From: Flavobacteriales bacterium TMED191
GTDB taxonomy: Bacteria > Bacteroidota > Bacteroidia > Flavobacteriales > TMED113
NCBI GenBank assembly: GCA_002171975.2
Contig: NHIO02000059.1
Coordinates: 1 to 45,219, forward strand
DNA length: 45,219 nt
Reading direction: 5' to 3'
The position numbers and the translations under genes are program-made. The notes below the pieces were generated by a model that did not search any database, was not told where the DNA came from, and saw only the letters and a program-made list of their open reading frames with translations. Of this stretch, positions 24,978-34,251 are shown piece by piece. Within the stretch, counting starts at the first letter, position 1, and every line of letters starts with the position of its first letter.

Positions 24978-26339
24978 ATGCTTAGTAAATTTAAAAATAT
25001 TTATTTTTTAGGAATAGGTGGGACTGGTATGAGTGGTTTAGCAGGCTGGTGCATTGAAAAAAAATATAATGTCTTTGGATATGATAAGAACAACAATAAT
25101 TTTATTTCTAATTTAAAAGAAAAAGGAGTATTAATTAGTCACGATCTTCTTACCAAGAATATACCAAATAAAATACTCGATGTTAAAAAAACATTGGTTG
25201 TTTATACCCCAGCCATAAAAAAAACTCATCCTTTATATTTATTCTTCAGAGAAAATAATTTTACAATTATTAAAAGAGCAGAATTGTTAAGTGAGATTTC
25301 TTCAAATTATAGCGTAATTGCTATTGCGGGTACTCATGGGAAAACCACTATTAGTATTATGTTGGCACATATTTTAGTTTCTGCAGGCTACTCTCCAAAT
25401 GCTTTTTTTGGTGGTATGTCTAAAAATTATCACTCCAATTTCCTTATTGGCAAAAGCAATTTTATGATAATTGAAGCTGATGAATTTGATAAGTCTTTTT
25501 TACAACTCACACCAATACTCTCGCTTATAACATCAATTGATCGAGATCATATTGATACTTATAGCGATACTAAAGATATGCTAAATTCATATAGCCAATT
25601 TTTATCAAATAGTTATGAGGGCTATAAAAAAAATAATAGTCAAGAGGGTGTAAAAATTAATGGTTTTCCGGTTGTTCTGTCTTCTAAAGTTGACAAAAAA
25701 AATGTACAGTATTTATTTGCTGCCAATAAATATCTTTCTTCATTAGAACTTAATAACTTGACTGAAAAAGATTGTGGTTTTTTAAATTTAAAACTACCAA
25801 AGCACATGAGTAATCATAATGTATATAATGCAATTTTAGCAGCAACTTTAGCTAAAAAAATTGGAATTTCAAAAAATCAGATTGAGTTTGCATTTAAGAG
25901 TTTTAAGGGTGTAAAACGTCGTTTTGATTATCATTTTCAATCCAATAAATTAGTTTTAATAGATGACTATGCGCATCACCCTAAAGAGTTAGATGTACTT
26001 ATAGATAGTGTTAGAAAATTATATCCAGGTCAAAAAATTTTTCTAATATTTCAACCACATTTGTTTTCTAGAACAAAAGATTTAGAAAAAGAATTTTGTG
26101 AAATTTTAGGTAAGGTTGATCAATTAGTTTTGTTTGATATTTATGCTGCAAGGGAAAAACCTATTGATGGTATTTGCTCTGAAAACTTATTAAAAAAAAT
26201 AACTTTAGAACATAAATGGTATTCAGATTTTCATGGTATCCATAAGATTTTACATAAAAATTCTCCCAATTTAGTAGTAACAGCCGGTGCTGGTGATATA
26301 TATCAAGTAATTCCCACAATTAAATCAATTTTATTATGA
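24978..26339 (+). CDS. murC: UDP-MurNAc--L-alanine ligase MurC
   Basis: The 453-residue ligase attaches L-alanine, the first stem residue. It opens with FLGIGGTGMSGLA, the UDP-binding loop. The ATP loop is AIAGTHGKTTISIML (about 113-127), the H-for-N variant (GTHGKT) that marks MurC. EADEFDKSFL, DRDHIDTYSD, DDYAHHPKEL and FQPHLFSRTKD are also diagnostic. Its stop overlaps the ftsQ start by ATGA. Confidence 0.95.
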   Translation: MLSKFKNIYFLGIGGTGMSGLAGWCIEKKYNVFGYDKNNNNFISNLKEKGVLISHDLLTKNIPNKILDVKKTLVVYTPAIKKTHPLYLFFRENNFTIIKRAELLSEISSNYSVIAIAGTHGKTTISIMLAHILVSAGYSPNAFFGGMSKNYHSNFLIGKSNFMIIEADEFDKSFLQLTPILSLITSIDRDHIDTYSDTKDMLNSYSQFLSNSYEGYKKNNSQEGVKINGFPVVLSSKVDKKNVQYLFAANKYLSSLELNNLTEKDCGFLNLKLPKHMSNHNVYNAILAATLAKKIGISKNQIEFAFKSFKGVKRRFDYHFQSNKLVLIDDYAHHPKELDVLIDSVRKLYPGQKIFLIFQPHLFSRTKDLEKEFCEILGKVDQLVLFDIYAAREKPIDGICSENLLKKITLEHKWYSDFHGIHKILHKNSPNLVVTAGAGDIYQVIPTIKSILL

Positions 26340-27049
26340 GAATCTTTAAGTTATTGCTAGCCTCATTATTATACTTAGTGTTTCTATATTTAATTTTCAC
26401 TATTAAATATGAATATGATTTTTCATCTAAAATTATTTCTGTTCATTATATGAATAAAAACATTTATCAAGATGTTTCAAAGGAAATTTTTTCACAACAA
26501 ACACTCGATTTTTTAAATAATTCAGATTCTTTAGAGGATATAAACATTTCATTGTTAGAAGAATTAATTATGGATAATAATTATGTTAGAAAAGCTGAAG
26601 TATATTTAGATACAGAAGATACAGTTAATATATATATTGATTTTAGAGAGCCCTTTGTAAGAACTTTAGTTGATAATAAAATATATTATTTTGACTCTGA
26701 ACAGATTATGCTGCCAAATTTAAAATCATTTGATAATGAGCTGATAGTTCTAAGTGGTGATTTAAGCTCTGTAGACTTAGGTAGTCTGTTTAATTTGGCA
26801 AAGGATATATATAATAATCATATATTAAGTGAATTGATTGGAGGAATACATTACAATGAGGAAGATCACTATGTATTATCTTCTAGACTATGTGATTTAG
26901 GAATTATTATAGGAAAAGATCCTATGTTTAATTTTAATAAATTAAAACAAATTGAAGTGTTTTTAGGTCATATGTTTGAGCAGGTAGGTTGTGATTATTG
27001 TGACTTAATTAATTTGGAATATGATAATCAAATAATTTGTATTAATTAA
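26336..27049 (+). CDS. ftsQ: divergent FtsQ-like division protein
   Basis: This 237-residue protein has one N-terminal membrane segment (about 5-22) and a periplasmic part. The call rests on place and layout: it lies between murC and ftsA, overlapping both (4 bp and 1 bp). Around residues 62-110 the pattern of short helix plus DNNYVRKAEVYLDTEDTVNIYI and FREPFVRTL resembles the POTRA-to-beta-domain part of FtsQ, which reads similarly in Bacteroidota. Overall similarity is low, as is common for the family in this phylum. Confidence 0.8.
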   Translation: MRIFKLLLASLLYLVFLYLIFTIKYEYDFSSKIISVHYMNKNIYQDVSKEIFSQQTLDFLNNSDSLEDINISLLEELIMDNNYVRKAEVYLDTEDTVNIYIDFREPFVRTLVDNKIYYFDSEQIMLPNLKSFDNELIVLSGDLSSVDLGSLFNLAKDIYNNHILSELIGGIHYNEEDHYVLSSRLCDLGIIIGKDPMFNFNKLKQIEVFLGHMFEQVGCDYCDLINLEYDNQIICIN

Positions 27050-28311
27050 TGGAAAAAATTGTTTTTGCTTTAGATATTGGAACAACTAAGATTGTTTGTT
27101 TAGCTGGAAAGTTGAATGAACACGGAAAGTTAGAAATCGTCGGTGTAGGAAGATCAAAATCTCTTGGAGTAAAAAGAGGAATTGTTAATAATATTATGCA
27201 AACGGTTGAATCCATTAATCATGCAGTTAATATAGTTAATCAAGATTCGAGTTTAGATGTTAAAAGTGTTTGTACAGGAATTGCGGGTCAGCATATTAGA
27301 AGTTTACAGCATCAGGATTACATTACAAGGGATAATCCTGAAGAATTTATTAATTCATCGGATGTAGAAAAACTTCATGAAAATGTTCGCAAATTAATTC
27401 TTTTGCCAGGCGAAGAAATTATACATGTTTTAGCCCAAGAGTATAAAATTGACGGTGAAACTAATATTACACAGCCTGAAGGAATGTATGGAAGCAGATT
27501 AGAAGCTAGTTTTCATATTGTTGCTGGTCAAACTGCAGCTATAAGAAATATTACAAGATGTGTAGTGACATCAGGATTAAGTATTAATGCCTTGAATTTA
27601 GAGCCCCTTGCTTCTTCTGATGCGGTATTAAGCGAAGATGAAAAAGAAGCTGGAGTAGTCTTAGTTGATATCGGTGGTGGCACAACTGATGTAGCTATTT
27701 TTAAAGATGGAATTATAAGGCATACTGCAGTTATTCCATTTGGAGGCAATGTAATCACTGATGATATTAAGGAAGGGTGTTCAATTATAGAAAAAGATGC
27801 TGAGTTACTTAAAGTTAGATTTGGATCTGCTTTACCTAGTGAAAATAAGGATAGTGAAATTGTTTCAATACCTGGTTTAAGAGGAGGTGAGCCCAAAGAA
27901 ATTTCTTTAAAAAATTTATCAAAAATAATTAAGGCTAGAGTAGAAGAAATTATTGACCAGGTTTATAGGCAAATTACTTCATATGGTTTTCAAGAGGGGA
28001 AAAATAAATTAATTGCTGGAATTGTATTAACAGGCGGAGGTGCTCAATTAAAGCATATAAAGCAATTAACGGAGTACATTACTGGAATGTCTACACGAAT
28101 AGGATATGCAAATGAGCATTTAGCAAAGGGGAACCCCGAAGAAATTTCCCACCCATCTTATGCAACGGCAGTAGGGTTAGTGTTAAGAGGTTTAAAGGTT
28201 AATAATTTGGAGGACATTAAAGATGTGAATAATTCTAGTAAAACAAAGAATCAAGTTTCTTTTTTTGAATCTTGGTCTAAAAAATTTCTCAGTTATTTAT
28301 TAAATGAATAA
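27049..28311 (+). CDS. ftsA: division protein FtsA
   Basis: The 420-residue actin-like ATPase tethers FtsZ to the membrane. The phosphate loop ALDIGTTKIVCLAG (about 7-20), the second loop VLVDIGGGTTDVAIF (about 204-218) and the adenosine motif IVLTGGGAQLKHI are intact. The last residues (SFFESWSKKFLSYLL) form an amphipathic helix suited to membrane targeting. The start overlaps the ftsQ stop by one base, and ftsZ follows after 11 bp. Confidence 0.95.
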   Translation: MEKIVFALDIGTTKIVCLAGKLNEHGKLEIVGVGRSKSLGVKRGIVNNIMQTVESINHAVNIVNQDSSLDVKSVCTGIAGQHIRSLQHQDYITRDNPEEFINSSDVEKLHENVRKLILLPGEEIIHVLAQEYKIDGETNITQPEGMYGSRLEASFHIVAGQTAAIRNITRCVVTSGLSINALNLEPLASSDAVLSEDEKEAGVVLVDIGGGTTDVAIFKDGIIRHTAVIPFGGNVITDDIKEGCSIIEKDAELLKVRFGSALPSENKDSEIVSIPGLRGGEPKEISLKNLSKIIKARVEEIIDQVYRQITSYGFQEGKNKLIAGIVLTGGGAQLKHIKQLTEYITGMSTRIGYANEHLAKGNPEEISHPSYATAVGLVLRGLKVNNLEDIKDVNNSSKTKNQVSFFESWSKKFLSYLLNE

Positions 28312-28322
28312 TATATTATGTT

Positions 28323-30296
28323 ATGGTAAATGATAAAAATAATTTTAAAAACTCTGAAAATGATTCTTTTGGAGACTTGTTTTCTCAATCTTCGAATAAA
28401 TCAGAAGGATTAGATTTTAGTTTAATGGAAGATTCAGTTAATGATGCATTACATGATTCTTCAAACGATCTTTCATTAGATAATTCAGAAGATGATAATT
28501 TGGGAGAACCTGAGATAGTACATAATTTGGAGGATGATACTTTAGTTGGATCTGAAAATGATGATATGTTTATTGATGATTCCTTAGTAGAAACTGATAT
28601 AGTCGATAATTCAGAGGATGATACTTTAGTTGAATCTGAGGGTGATGGTATGTTTATTGATGATTCCTTATTAGCATCTGATAAAGTCGATAATTCAGAG
28701 GATGATACTTTAGTTGAATCTGAGGGTGATGATATGTTTATTGATGATTCCTTAGTTGCATCTGATAAAGTAAATAATTCAGAGGATGATAGTTTAGAAG
28801 CGTTAAATTTTAATTTACCTAAAAACACTTCATCTGTTATTAAAGTTATTGGAGTTGGAGGTGGTGGTAGTAATGCGGTAAATCACATGGTTACAGAGGG
28901 CATAAAGGGTGTAGATTTTGTTATTTGTAATACAGATGCACAGGCCTTAGAAATGGGGCAAGCACCTACCAAAATTCAACTGGGTATTTCTTTAACCGAG
29001 GGTTTAGGTGCTGGTGAAAACCCAACAGTAGGTGAGGAAGCAGCATTTGAAAGTGAAGATGAAATAAGAAATATTTTAAAAAATAATACTAAGATGGTTT
29101 TTGTAACTGCAGGAATGGGTGGAGGTACTGGTACTGGAGCTGCTCCTGTTATAGCACAAATATGTAAAGATTTAGATATCCTTACAATAGGAATAGTTAC
29201 AGTTCCATTTGGTTTTGAAGGGCCAAAAAGATTTAAGCAAGCTCAAGAAGGAATTGATAAAATGAGAAAATATGTTGACTCCCTGGTAGTTATAAATAAT
29301 GATAAGTTAGTTGAGGTTTATGGAGACCTCGGGTTAAGATCAGGATTCGCAAAAGCAGATGAAACTTTAATGGTCGCAGCTCGTGGTATTGCAGAAGTAA
29401 TAACAAAGAATTGTTTAGTTAATATAGATTTAAATGATGCAAAAACTGTTCTAAAAAATAGTGGAACAGCAATTATGGGTTATGGTAAAGCTAGTGGCCC
29501 CAATAGAGCCGAGGAAGCCTTAGTGAAAGCATTAGATTCTCCACTACTAAATGATAATCATATAAAAGGTGCAAATAAAATTTTATTATTGATTTTATCT
29601 GGAAAAGACGAACTTACAATTAACGAACATGCGGAGATTAATCAATATTTACAAAGAGAGGCAGGAGGTCAAGCTAATATTATCCTAGGTGTTGGTGATG
29701 ACTCCTCACTCGATGAAGATATTAGTATTACAATTATTGCAACAGGCGTATTAAGTCATGATGTCGATCCAATAACTGGTTTTGAGCAAAAGAAAATACA
29801 TGTATTAGATGGTTCTTCAGATAACATGAATCAAGAATCATCAACTTCAAATCCTTTAGATCTTTGTAATAATAATGAAATGGAGTTAGATTCATTGCAA
29901 AATGATAATCAGGTTAATTCAGAAGTAGAAATAAAAGAAGAAACTAAAATAAAAAATGTATTAAACTTTAATTCCGATCAGTCAAATCACATACAGTCTA
30001 ATAGTATTTTAAGGGACAAAATTATTAATGATGATCTATCTAGTTTAAGTGAAAAAAATATTCAGATTGCAGAGGATAGAAAAAAAAGATTACAAAAGTT
30101 TCATAATTTAAACTTTCAAAATCAAATTATTTTAAAAGAACTAGAGGATGAGCCAGCTTATAAACGACAGGGACTAGAGCTAGATCAAGTGGAGCATTCA
30201 TCATCATCATCCACATCAAGATTTTTTTTAGATTCATCTAGCGATGATTTAGAAATAAAAAATAACAATTCTTTTTTACACGATAACGTTGATTAA
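28323..30296 (+). CDS. ftsZ: tubulin-like division GTPase FtsZ with long acidic N-terminal extension
   Basis: FtsZ polymerises into the division ring. The GTPase core begins near residue 160 (LNFNLPKNTSSVIKVIGVGG), with GGGTGTG at 266-272 and the catalytic-loop NIDLNDAKT near 361. The C-terminal FtsA-binding peptide (DEPAYKRQGLELD, 609-621) and the ending NNSFLHDNVD are also normal for Bacteroidota. Unusual is what comes before: residues 1-160 are an Asp/Glu/Ser-rich stretch including three 28-residue tandem repeats. Bacteroidota FtsZ normally starts about 15 residues before VIKVIGVGG. No ATG lies between about residue 139 and the core, and the frame is open from 28323, 11 bp after ftsA, so the extension appears to be translated. 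Confidence 0.93.
   Translation: MVNDKNNFKNSENDSFGDLFSQSSNKSEGLDFSLMEDSVNDALHDSSNDLSLDNSEDDNLGEPEIVHNLEDDTLVGSENDDMFIDDSLVETDIVDNSEDDTLVESEGDGMFIDDSLLASDKVDNSEDDTLVESEGDDMFIDDSLVASDKVNNSEDDSLEALNFNLPKNTSSVIKVIGVGGGGSNAVNHMVTEGIKGVDFVICNTDAQALEMGQAPTKIQLGISLTEGLGAGENPTVGEEAAFESEDEIRNILKNNTKMVFVTAGMGGGTGTGAAPVIAQICKDLDILTIGIVTVPFGFEGPKRFKQAQEGIDKMRKYVDSLVVINNDKLVEVYGDLGLRSGFAKADETLMVAARGIAEVITKNCLVNIDLNDAKTVLKNSGTAIMGYGKASGPNRAEEALVKALDSPLLNDNHIKGANKILLLILSGKDELTINEHAEINQYLQREAGGQANIILGVGDDSSLDEDISITIIATGVLSHDVDPITGFEQKKIHVLDGSSDNMNQESSTSNPLDLCNNNEMELDSLQNDNQVNSEVEIKEETKIKNVLNFNSDQSNHIQSNSILRDKIINDDLSSLSEKNIQIAEDRKKRLQKFHNLNFQNQIILKELEDEPAYKRQGLELDQVEHSSSSSTSRFFLDSSSDDLEIKNNNSFLHDNVD
28518..28769 (+). 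repeat. three 84-bp tandem repeats in the ftsZ N-terminal extension
   Basis: Copies at 28518-28601, 28602-28685 and 28686-28769 encode 28 residues each, with the shared pieces NSEDDTLVESEGD and MFIDDSLxASDK. Copies two and three are almost identical in DNA, and partial copies flank the array (LDNSEDDNL before; VNNSEDDSLEA after). The repeat is strongly acidic and probably disordered. Its in-frame unit length means that slippage would change copy number without breaking ftsZ. Confidence 0.92.
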
Positions 30297-30297
30297 T

Positions 30298-30744
30298 ATG
30301 AATTTAGAAGAAAAAATTATTCGAGATATAAAAGCTTCAATGTTAGCAAAGGATATTTTAAAGCTTGAAGTTTGTAGAGCAATAAAGTCGGCAATTATTT
30401 TAGCAAAGTCAGAAAAGGGCTTTGTAAGTATTGATAACAAAAAAGAAGTTGAAATTTTACAAAAATTATATAAGCAACGAAGGGAGGCATATGAAATATA
30501 TTTAAGTCAAAAAAGAATTGATCTTGCCGAACATGAAGATGCACAATCTAAAATAATTGCAACTTATTTGCCTAAGCAGTATTCGTTAAAAGAATTGGAG
30601 ATATTAATAAATGATGTGATGCGGGAGAATGACTTGAGGACTAAAAAGGATATGGGTCGTTTAATGAGTATTATTATTCAGCGAGCAAAAGGAAGAGCAG
30701 ATGGTAAAACAATTTCATCTATACTTTCAAAACTTTTAAATTGA
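30298..30744 (+). CDS. yqeY: GatB/YqeY domain protein
   Basis: The 148-residue protein starts at the ATG at 30298, two bases after the ftsZ stop; a TTG at 30289 would overlap ftsZ and is less likely. It matches the YqeY family: NLEEKIIRDIKASMLAKD, LKLEVCRAIKSAI, LQKLYKQRREAYEIY, and YLPKQYSLKELEILI. The fold is shared with the tail of GatB, the amidotransferase subunit that acts on mischarged tRNA; the function of free YqeY is not settled. Position after ftsZ is usual in Bacteroidota. A terminator follows. Confidence 0.93.
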   Translation: MNLEEKIIRDIKASMLAKDILKLEVCRAIKSAIILAKSEKGFVSIDNKKEVEILQKLYKQRREAYEIYLSQKRIDLAEHEDAQSKIIATYLPKQYSLKELEILINDVMRENDLRTKKDMGRLMSIIIQRAKGRADGKTISSILSKLLN

Positions 30745-30754
30745 AGTTATATGT

Positions 30755-30787
30755 AAAAAAAAAAGAGACCAATTGGTCTCTTTTTTT
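30755..30787. terminator. bidirectional palindromic terminator
   Basis: The core AAAGAGACC-AATT-GGTCTCTTT is a perfect palindrome, flanked by A-runs on the left and T-runs on the right. Either strand would make a hairpin followed by a U-tract. It lies between the convergent yqeY (+) and groEL (-) genes and probably ends both operons. Confidence 0.9.
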
Positions 30788-30803
30788 AGTTTTGAAATCA
30801 TTA

Positions 30804-32456
<1,653 letters not shown>

Positions 32457-32481
32457 TTATAATTACTAATTGTTTAATGCT

Positions 32482-32751
32482 TTATATTTTAGCTAGTATG
32501 TCAGATTCTTTCATGATCAAAAAATCAATTCCATCATGTTTAAGTTCTGTTCCAGAATACTTACCATATAATATTTTATCTCCAATCTTTAATGAAATTG
32601 GATTTTCTTTAGTACCTGGACCTACAGCTACAACTTTTCCTTTTTGTGGTTTTTCTTGAGCTGAATCAGGAATTATGATTCCACTTGCAGTTTTTGTTTC
32701 TGCTGAAGAAGGTTGTACAAGAACCCTGTCGGCTAATGGTTTTATTTTCAT
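32482..32751 (-). CDS. groES: co-chaperonin GroES
   Basis: The 89-residue lid subunit matches GroES in length and motifs: [16 protein letters not shown] at the N-terminus, the mobile loop [19 protein letters not shown] that contacts Gro[13 protein letters not shown], and [17 protein letters not shown]. It is the first gene of the groES-groEL operon. Confidence 0.96.
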   Translation of the reverse strand: MKIKPLADRVLVQPSSAETKTASGIIIPDSAQEKPQKGKVVAVGPGTKENPISLKIGDKILYGKYSGTELKHDGIDFLIMKESDILAKI

Positions 32752-32796
32752 AGTTATGTTTTTTTAATTAATAAATAATTTAACAACTAATAGATT

Positions 32797-32846
32797 GTCA
32801 TAAATCGTGCCAAATTCTATTTTGGACTAAATTCCGACAATCTGTC
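32797..32846 (-). promoter_or_regulatory. candidate groES-groEL promoter region with inverted repeat
   Basis: On the coding strand TTG (32840-32838), an 18-bp spacer and TAGAATTTG (32819-32811) give a near match to the Bacteroidota promoter TTG...TAnnTTTG, with one extra base in the -7 box. The overlapping TGGCAC-N5-ATGA at 32812-32798 resembles a sigma-54 -24 box but lacks the TTGC -12 box. AGATTGTC (32792-32799) and GACAATCT (32836-32843) form an inverted repeat around it. No CIRCE element (TTAGCACTC) was seen. Confidence 0.45.
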
Positions 32847-32855
32847 ATGCAAAAA

Positions 32856-33194
32856 TCACTTAACACTGTCTGAATTGTTAATTTCAGTTTCGATATTGAA
32901 ATTATCAAATACTTCTTCATCAGATGTTTTAGGTTGACTGTTTTCAATAATTGATTGTTCGTTTGAATTATTTTTGGGACCCGAAAAAGTAGATAGAAGT
33001 GCTAAAGAAACAAGCACAATAGCTAATGTCCAGGTAGTTTTCTCTAAAAAGTCAGATGTTTTTCTTGCCCCCATAATTTGATTTCCTCCTCCAAAAGCTG
33101 ACGAAAGTCCGCCGCCCTTTGGGTTTTGAATCAAAATAATTAATATCAATAAAATACAGGTTATAATTATTAGTATTGCAAAAAGAGTATACAT
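32856..33194 (-). CDS. secG: protein translocase subunit SecG
   Basis: The 112-residue protein has a first membrane helix (about 1-20) followed by the family motif LIQNPKGGGLSSAFGGG (about 22-38), then a second membrane helix (about 52-68). A polar acidic tail ends the protein. SecG supports the SecYEG channel. It is the last gene of the miaB-to-secG group, three bases after the TPR-like gene. Confidence 0.94.
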   Translation of the reverse strand: MYTLFAILIIITCILLILIILIQNPKGGGLSSAFGGGNQIMGARKTSDFLEKTTWTLAIVLVSLALLSTFSGPKNNSNEQSIIENSQPKTSDEEVFDNFNIETEINNSDSVK

Positions 33195-33197
33195 AAT

Positions 33198-33725
33198 TTA
33201 GTTGATTTTAGTTTTTATATCTTTTATTCGGTTTGCAAAGAAACTACTTTTTTTTGGATATTTCAAACATAAAATATTATATGCTTGAATTGCGCGTTCA
33301 TAATGTCCTTGTTCAAAGTATAACTCGGCTAACGTCTCAGTTGTTAGGAAGTCATCGTCAGATATACTTTTTTCAAATCTGTTAAAAGTTGGTTTTTCTA
33401 AATCAGATTTCATTGTTTCTGTTAATGGTTTTTGTAACCATTCTTCAAAATTGTGTCTATTTAATACTTTTGTAAATTTAGTTGCAGCAACTTTAGGATT
33501 AATAATTGTAAATAATTGTCGTCTGTTTGTTGAATATAATGAGCTTAATGCAAGAATTTCGTTAAAGTTTATGTCGTCATTATTATGTGCTTGAATCAAA
33601 GAAATTTTGTGAATTAGCTCACAATATGGAAATTTGGTTTTTAATTTATTAATTTCGGATGAATTAGTATTGGCTATGTTTTTTTTGAAATTCTTAACTA
33701 TCCTGTTAAATACGGGTTTTTTCAT
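33198..33725 (-). CDS. conserved TPR-like hypothetical protein
   Basis: This 175-residue protein has no signal peptide or membrane segment. The C-terminal 50 residues form a TPR-like helix pair (TETLAELYFEQGHYERAIQAY, NILCLKYPKKSSFF). The N-terminal two thirds are helical and not recognised. It lies between lptE and secG, 13 bp and 3 bp away, so it is probably cotranscribed. The product is likely a small scaffold, but no function can be assigned. I recall similar genes at this place in other Bacteroidota. Confidence 0.7.
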   Translation of the reverse strand: MKKPVFNRIVKNFKKNIANTNSSEINKLKTKFPYCELIHKISLIQAHNNDDINFNEILALSSLYSTNRRQLFTIINPKVAATKFTKVLNRHNFEEWLQKPLTETMKSDLEKPTFNRFEKSISDDDFLTTETLAELYFEQGHYERAIQAYNILCLKYPKKSSFFANRIKDIKTKIN

Positions 33726-33738
33726 TTTTATATCTTTG

Positions 33739-34251
33739 TTACCAGTTCATAAAGGCATTATTGAAAATATCTTCAATTAAATTATTAACAACTGTATTAC
33801 TTAATTCTTCTTCGATTTCGGATAAAACACTATTACTGTCAAAATCAACATAGTCTGTAAAGATTTTTTCAAAATTTAGCGAAGTATCTAGATTGTTTAT
33901 GTAGCTAATTTTTACACTAATCGTTAATCTATTTTGAGCTGCTATTTCATTGTTTTGTATTGAAACAGGCTGTATTTCATATTGAGTTATTTCACCATAG
34001 AATATCAAGTTACTAGAATTGTTCGTTAATGTTAGGTTTGTTTCAGTTTGACATTTATTAATTAATGATTCTGTAAGAAAATTACTAAGATTAGGTTGAA
34101 TTAAGTCTGCGTTATTTTTGATATAATTGATTTTAATTGTTTTTGCATTTTCCGGAATTGAGGCACCTGAGAAAGAATAAATACCACAACCATTTAGAAC
34201 GAGCAATGTGAAGAAAAAGATTATTATATTGTAAATACTATTATAGATCAT
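33739..34251 (-). CDS. lptE: LptE-like lipopolysaccharide-assembly lipoprotein
   Basis: The 170-residue protein has a signal with lipobox LNGC (cysteine near residue 22) followed by GIYSFSGASIPENAKTIKI, typical of the Bacteroidota LptE family (DUF/LptE fold). The motifs NRLTISVKISYINNLD and FTDYVDFD fit a beta-rich fold that plugs the LptD outer-membrane barrel. It overlaps the sigma-54 activator gene by 11 bp. LptE family similarity is low overall, so the gene order supports the call. Confidence 0.85.
   Translation of the reverse strand: MIYNSIYNIIIFFFTLLVLNGCGIYSFSGASIPENAKTIKINYIKNNADLIQPNLSNFLTESLINKCQTETNLTLTNNSSNLIFYGEITQYEIQPVSIQNNEIAAQNRLTISVKISYINNLDTSLNFEKIFTDYVDFDSNSVLSEIEEELSNTVVNNLIEDIFNNAFMNW

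Noticed and set aside
28518-28769. Regular direct repeats considered as a CRISPR array
   Set aside because: The units are 84 bp with no unique spacers, lie in frame inside ftsZ, and encode a conserved acidic peptide.
28385-28828. Minus-strand open frame of 147 codons opposite ftsZ
   Set aside because: It is a shadow of the acidic repeats: GAT/GAA-rich codons read backwards as Ser-rich codons without stops.
32797-32812. Sigma-54 promoter for groES
   Set aside because: TGGCAC is present but the -12 part reads ATGA instead of TTGC, so the essential GC is missing; kept only as a remark in the promoter entry.
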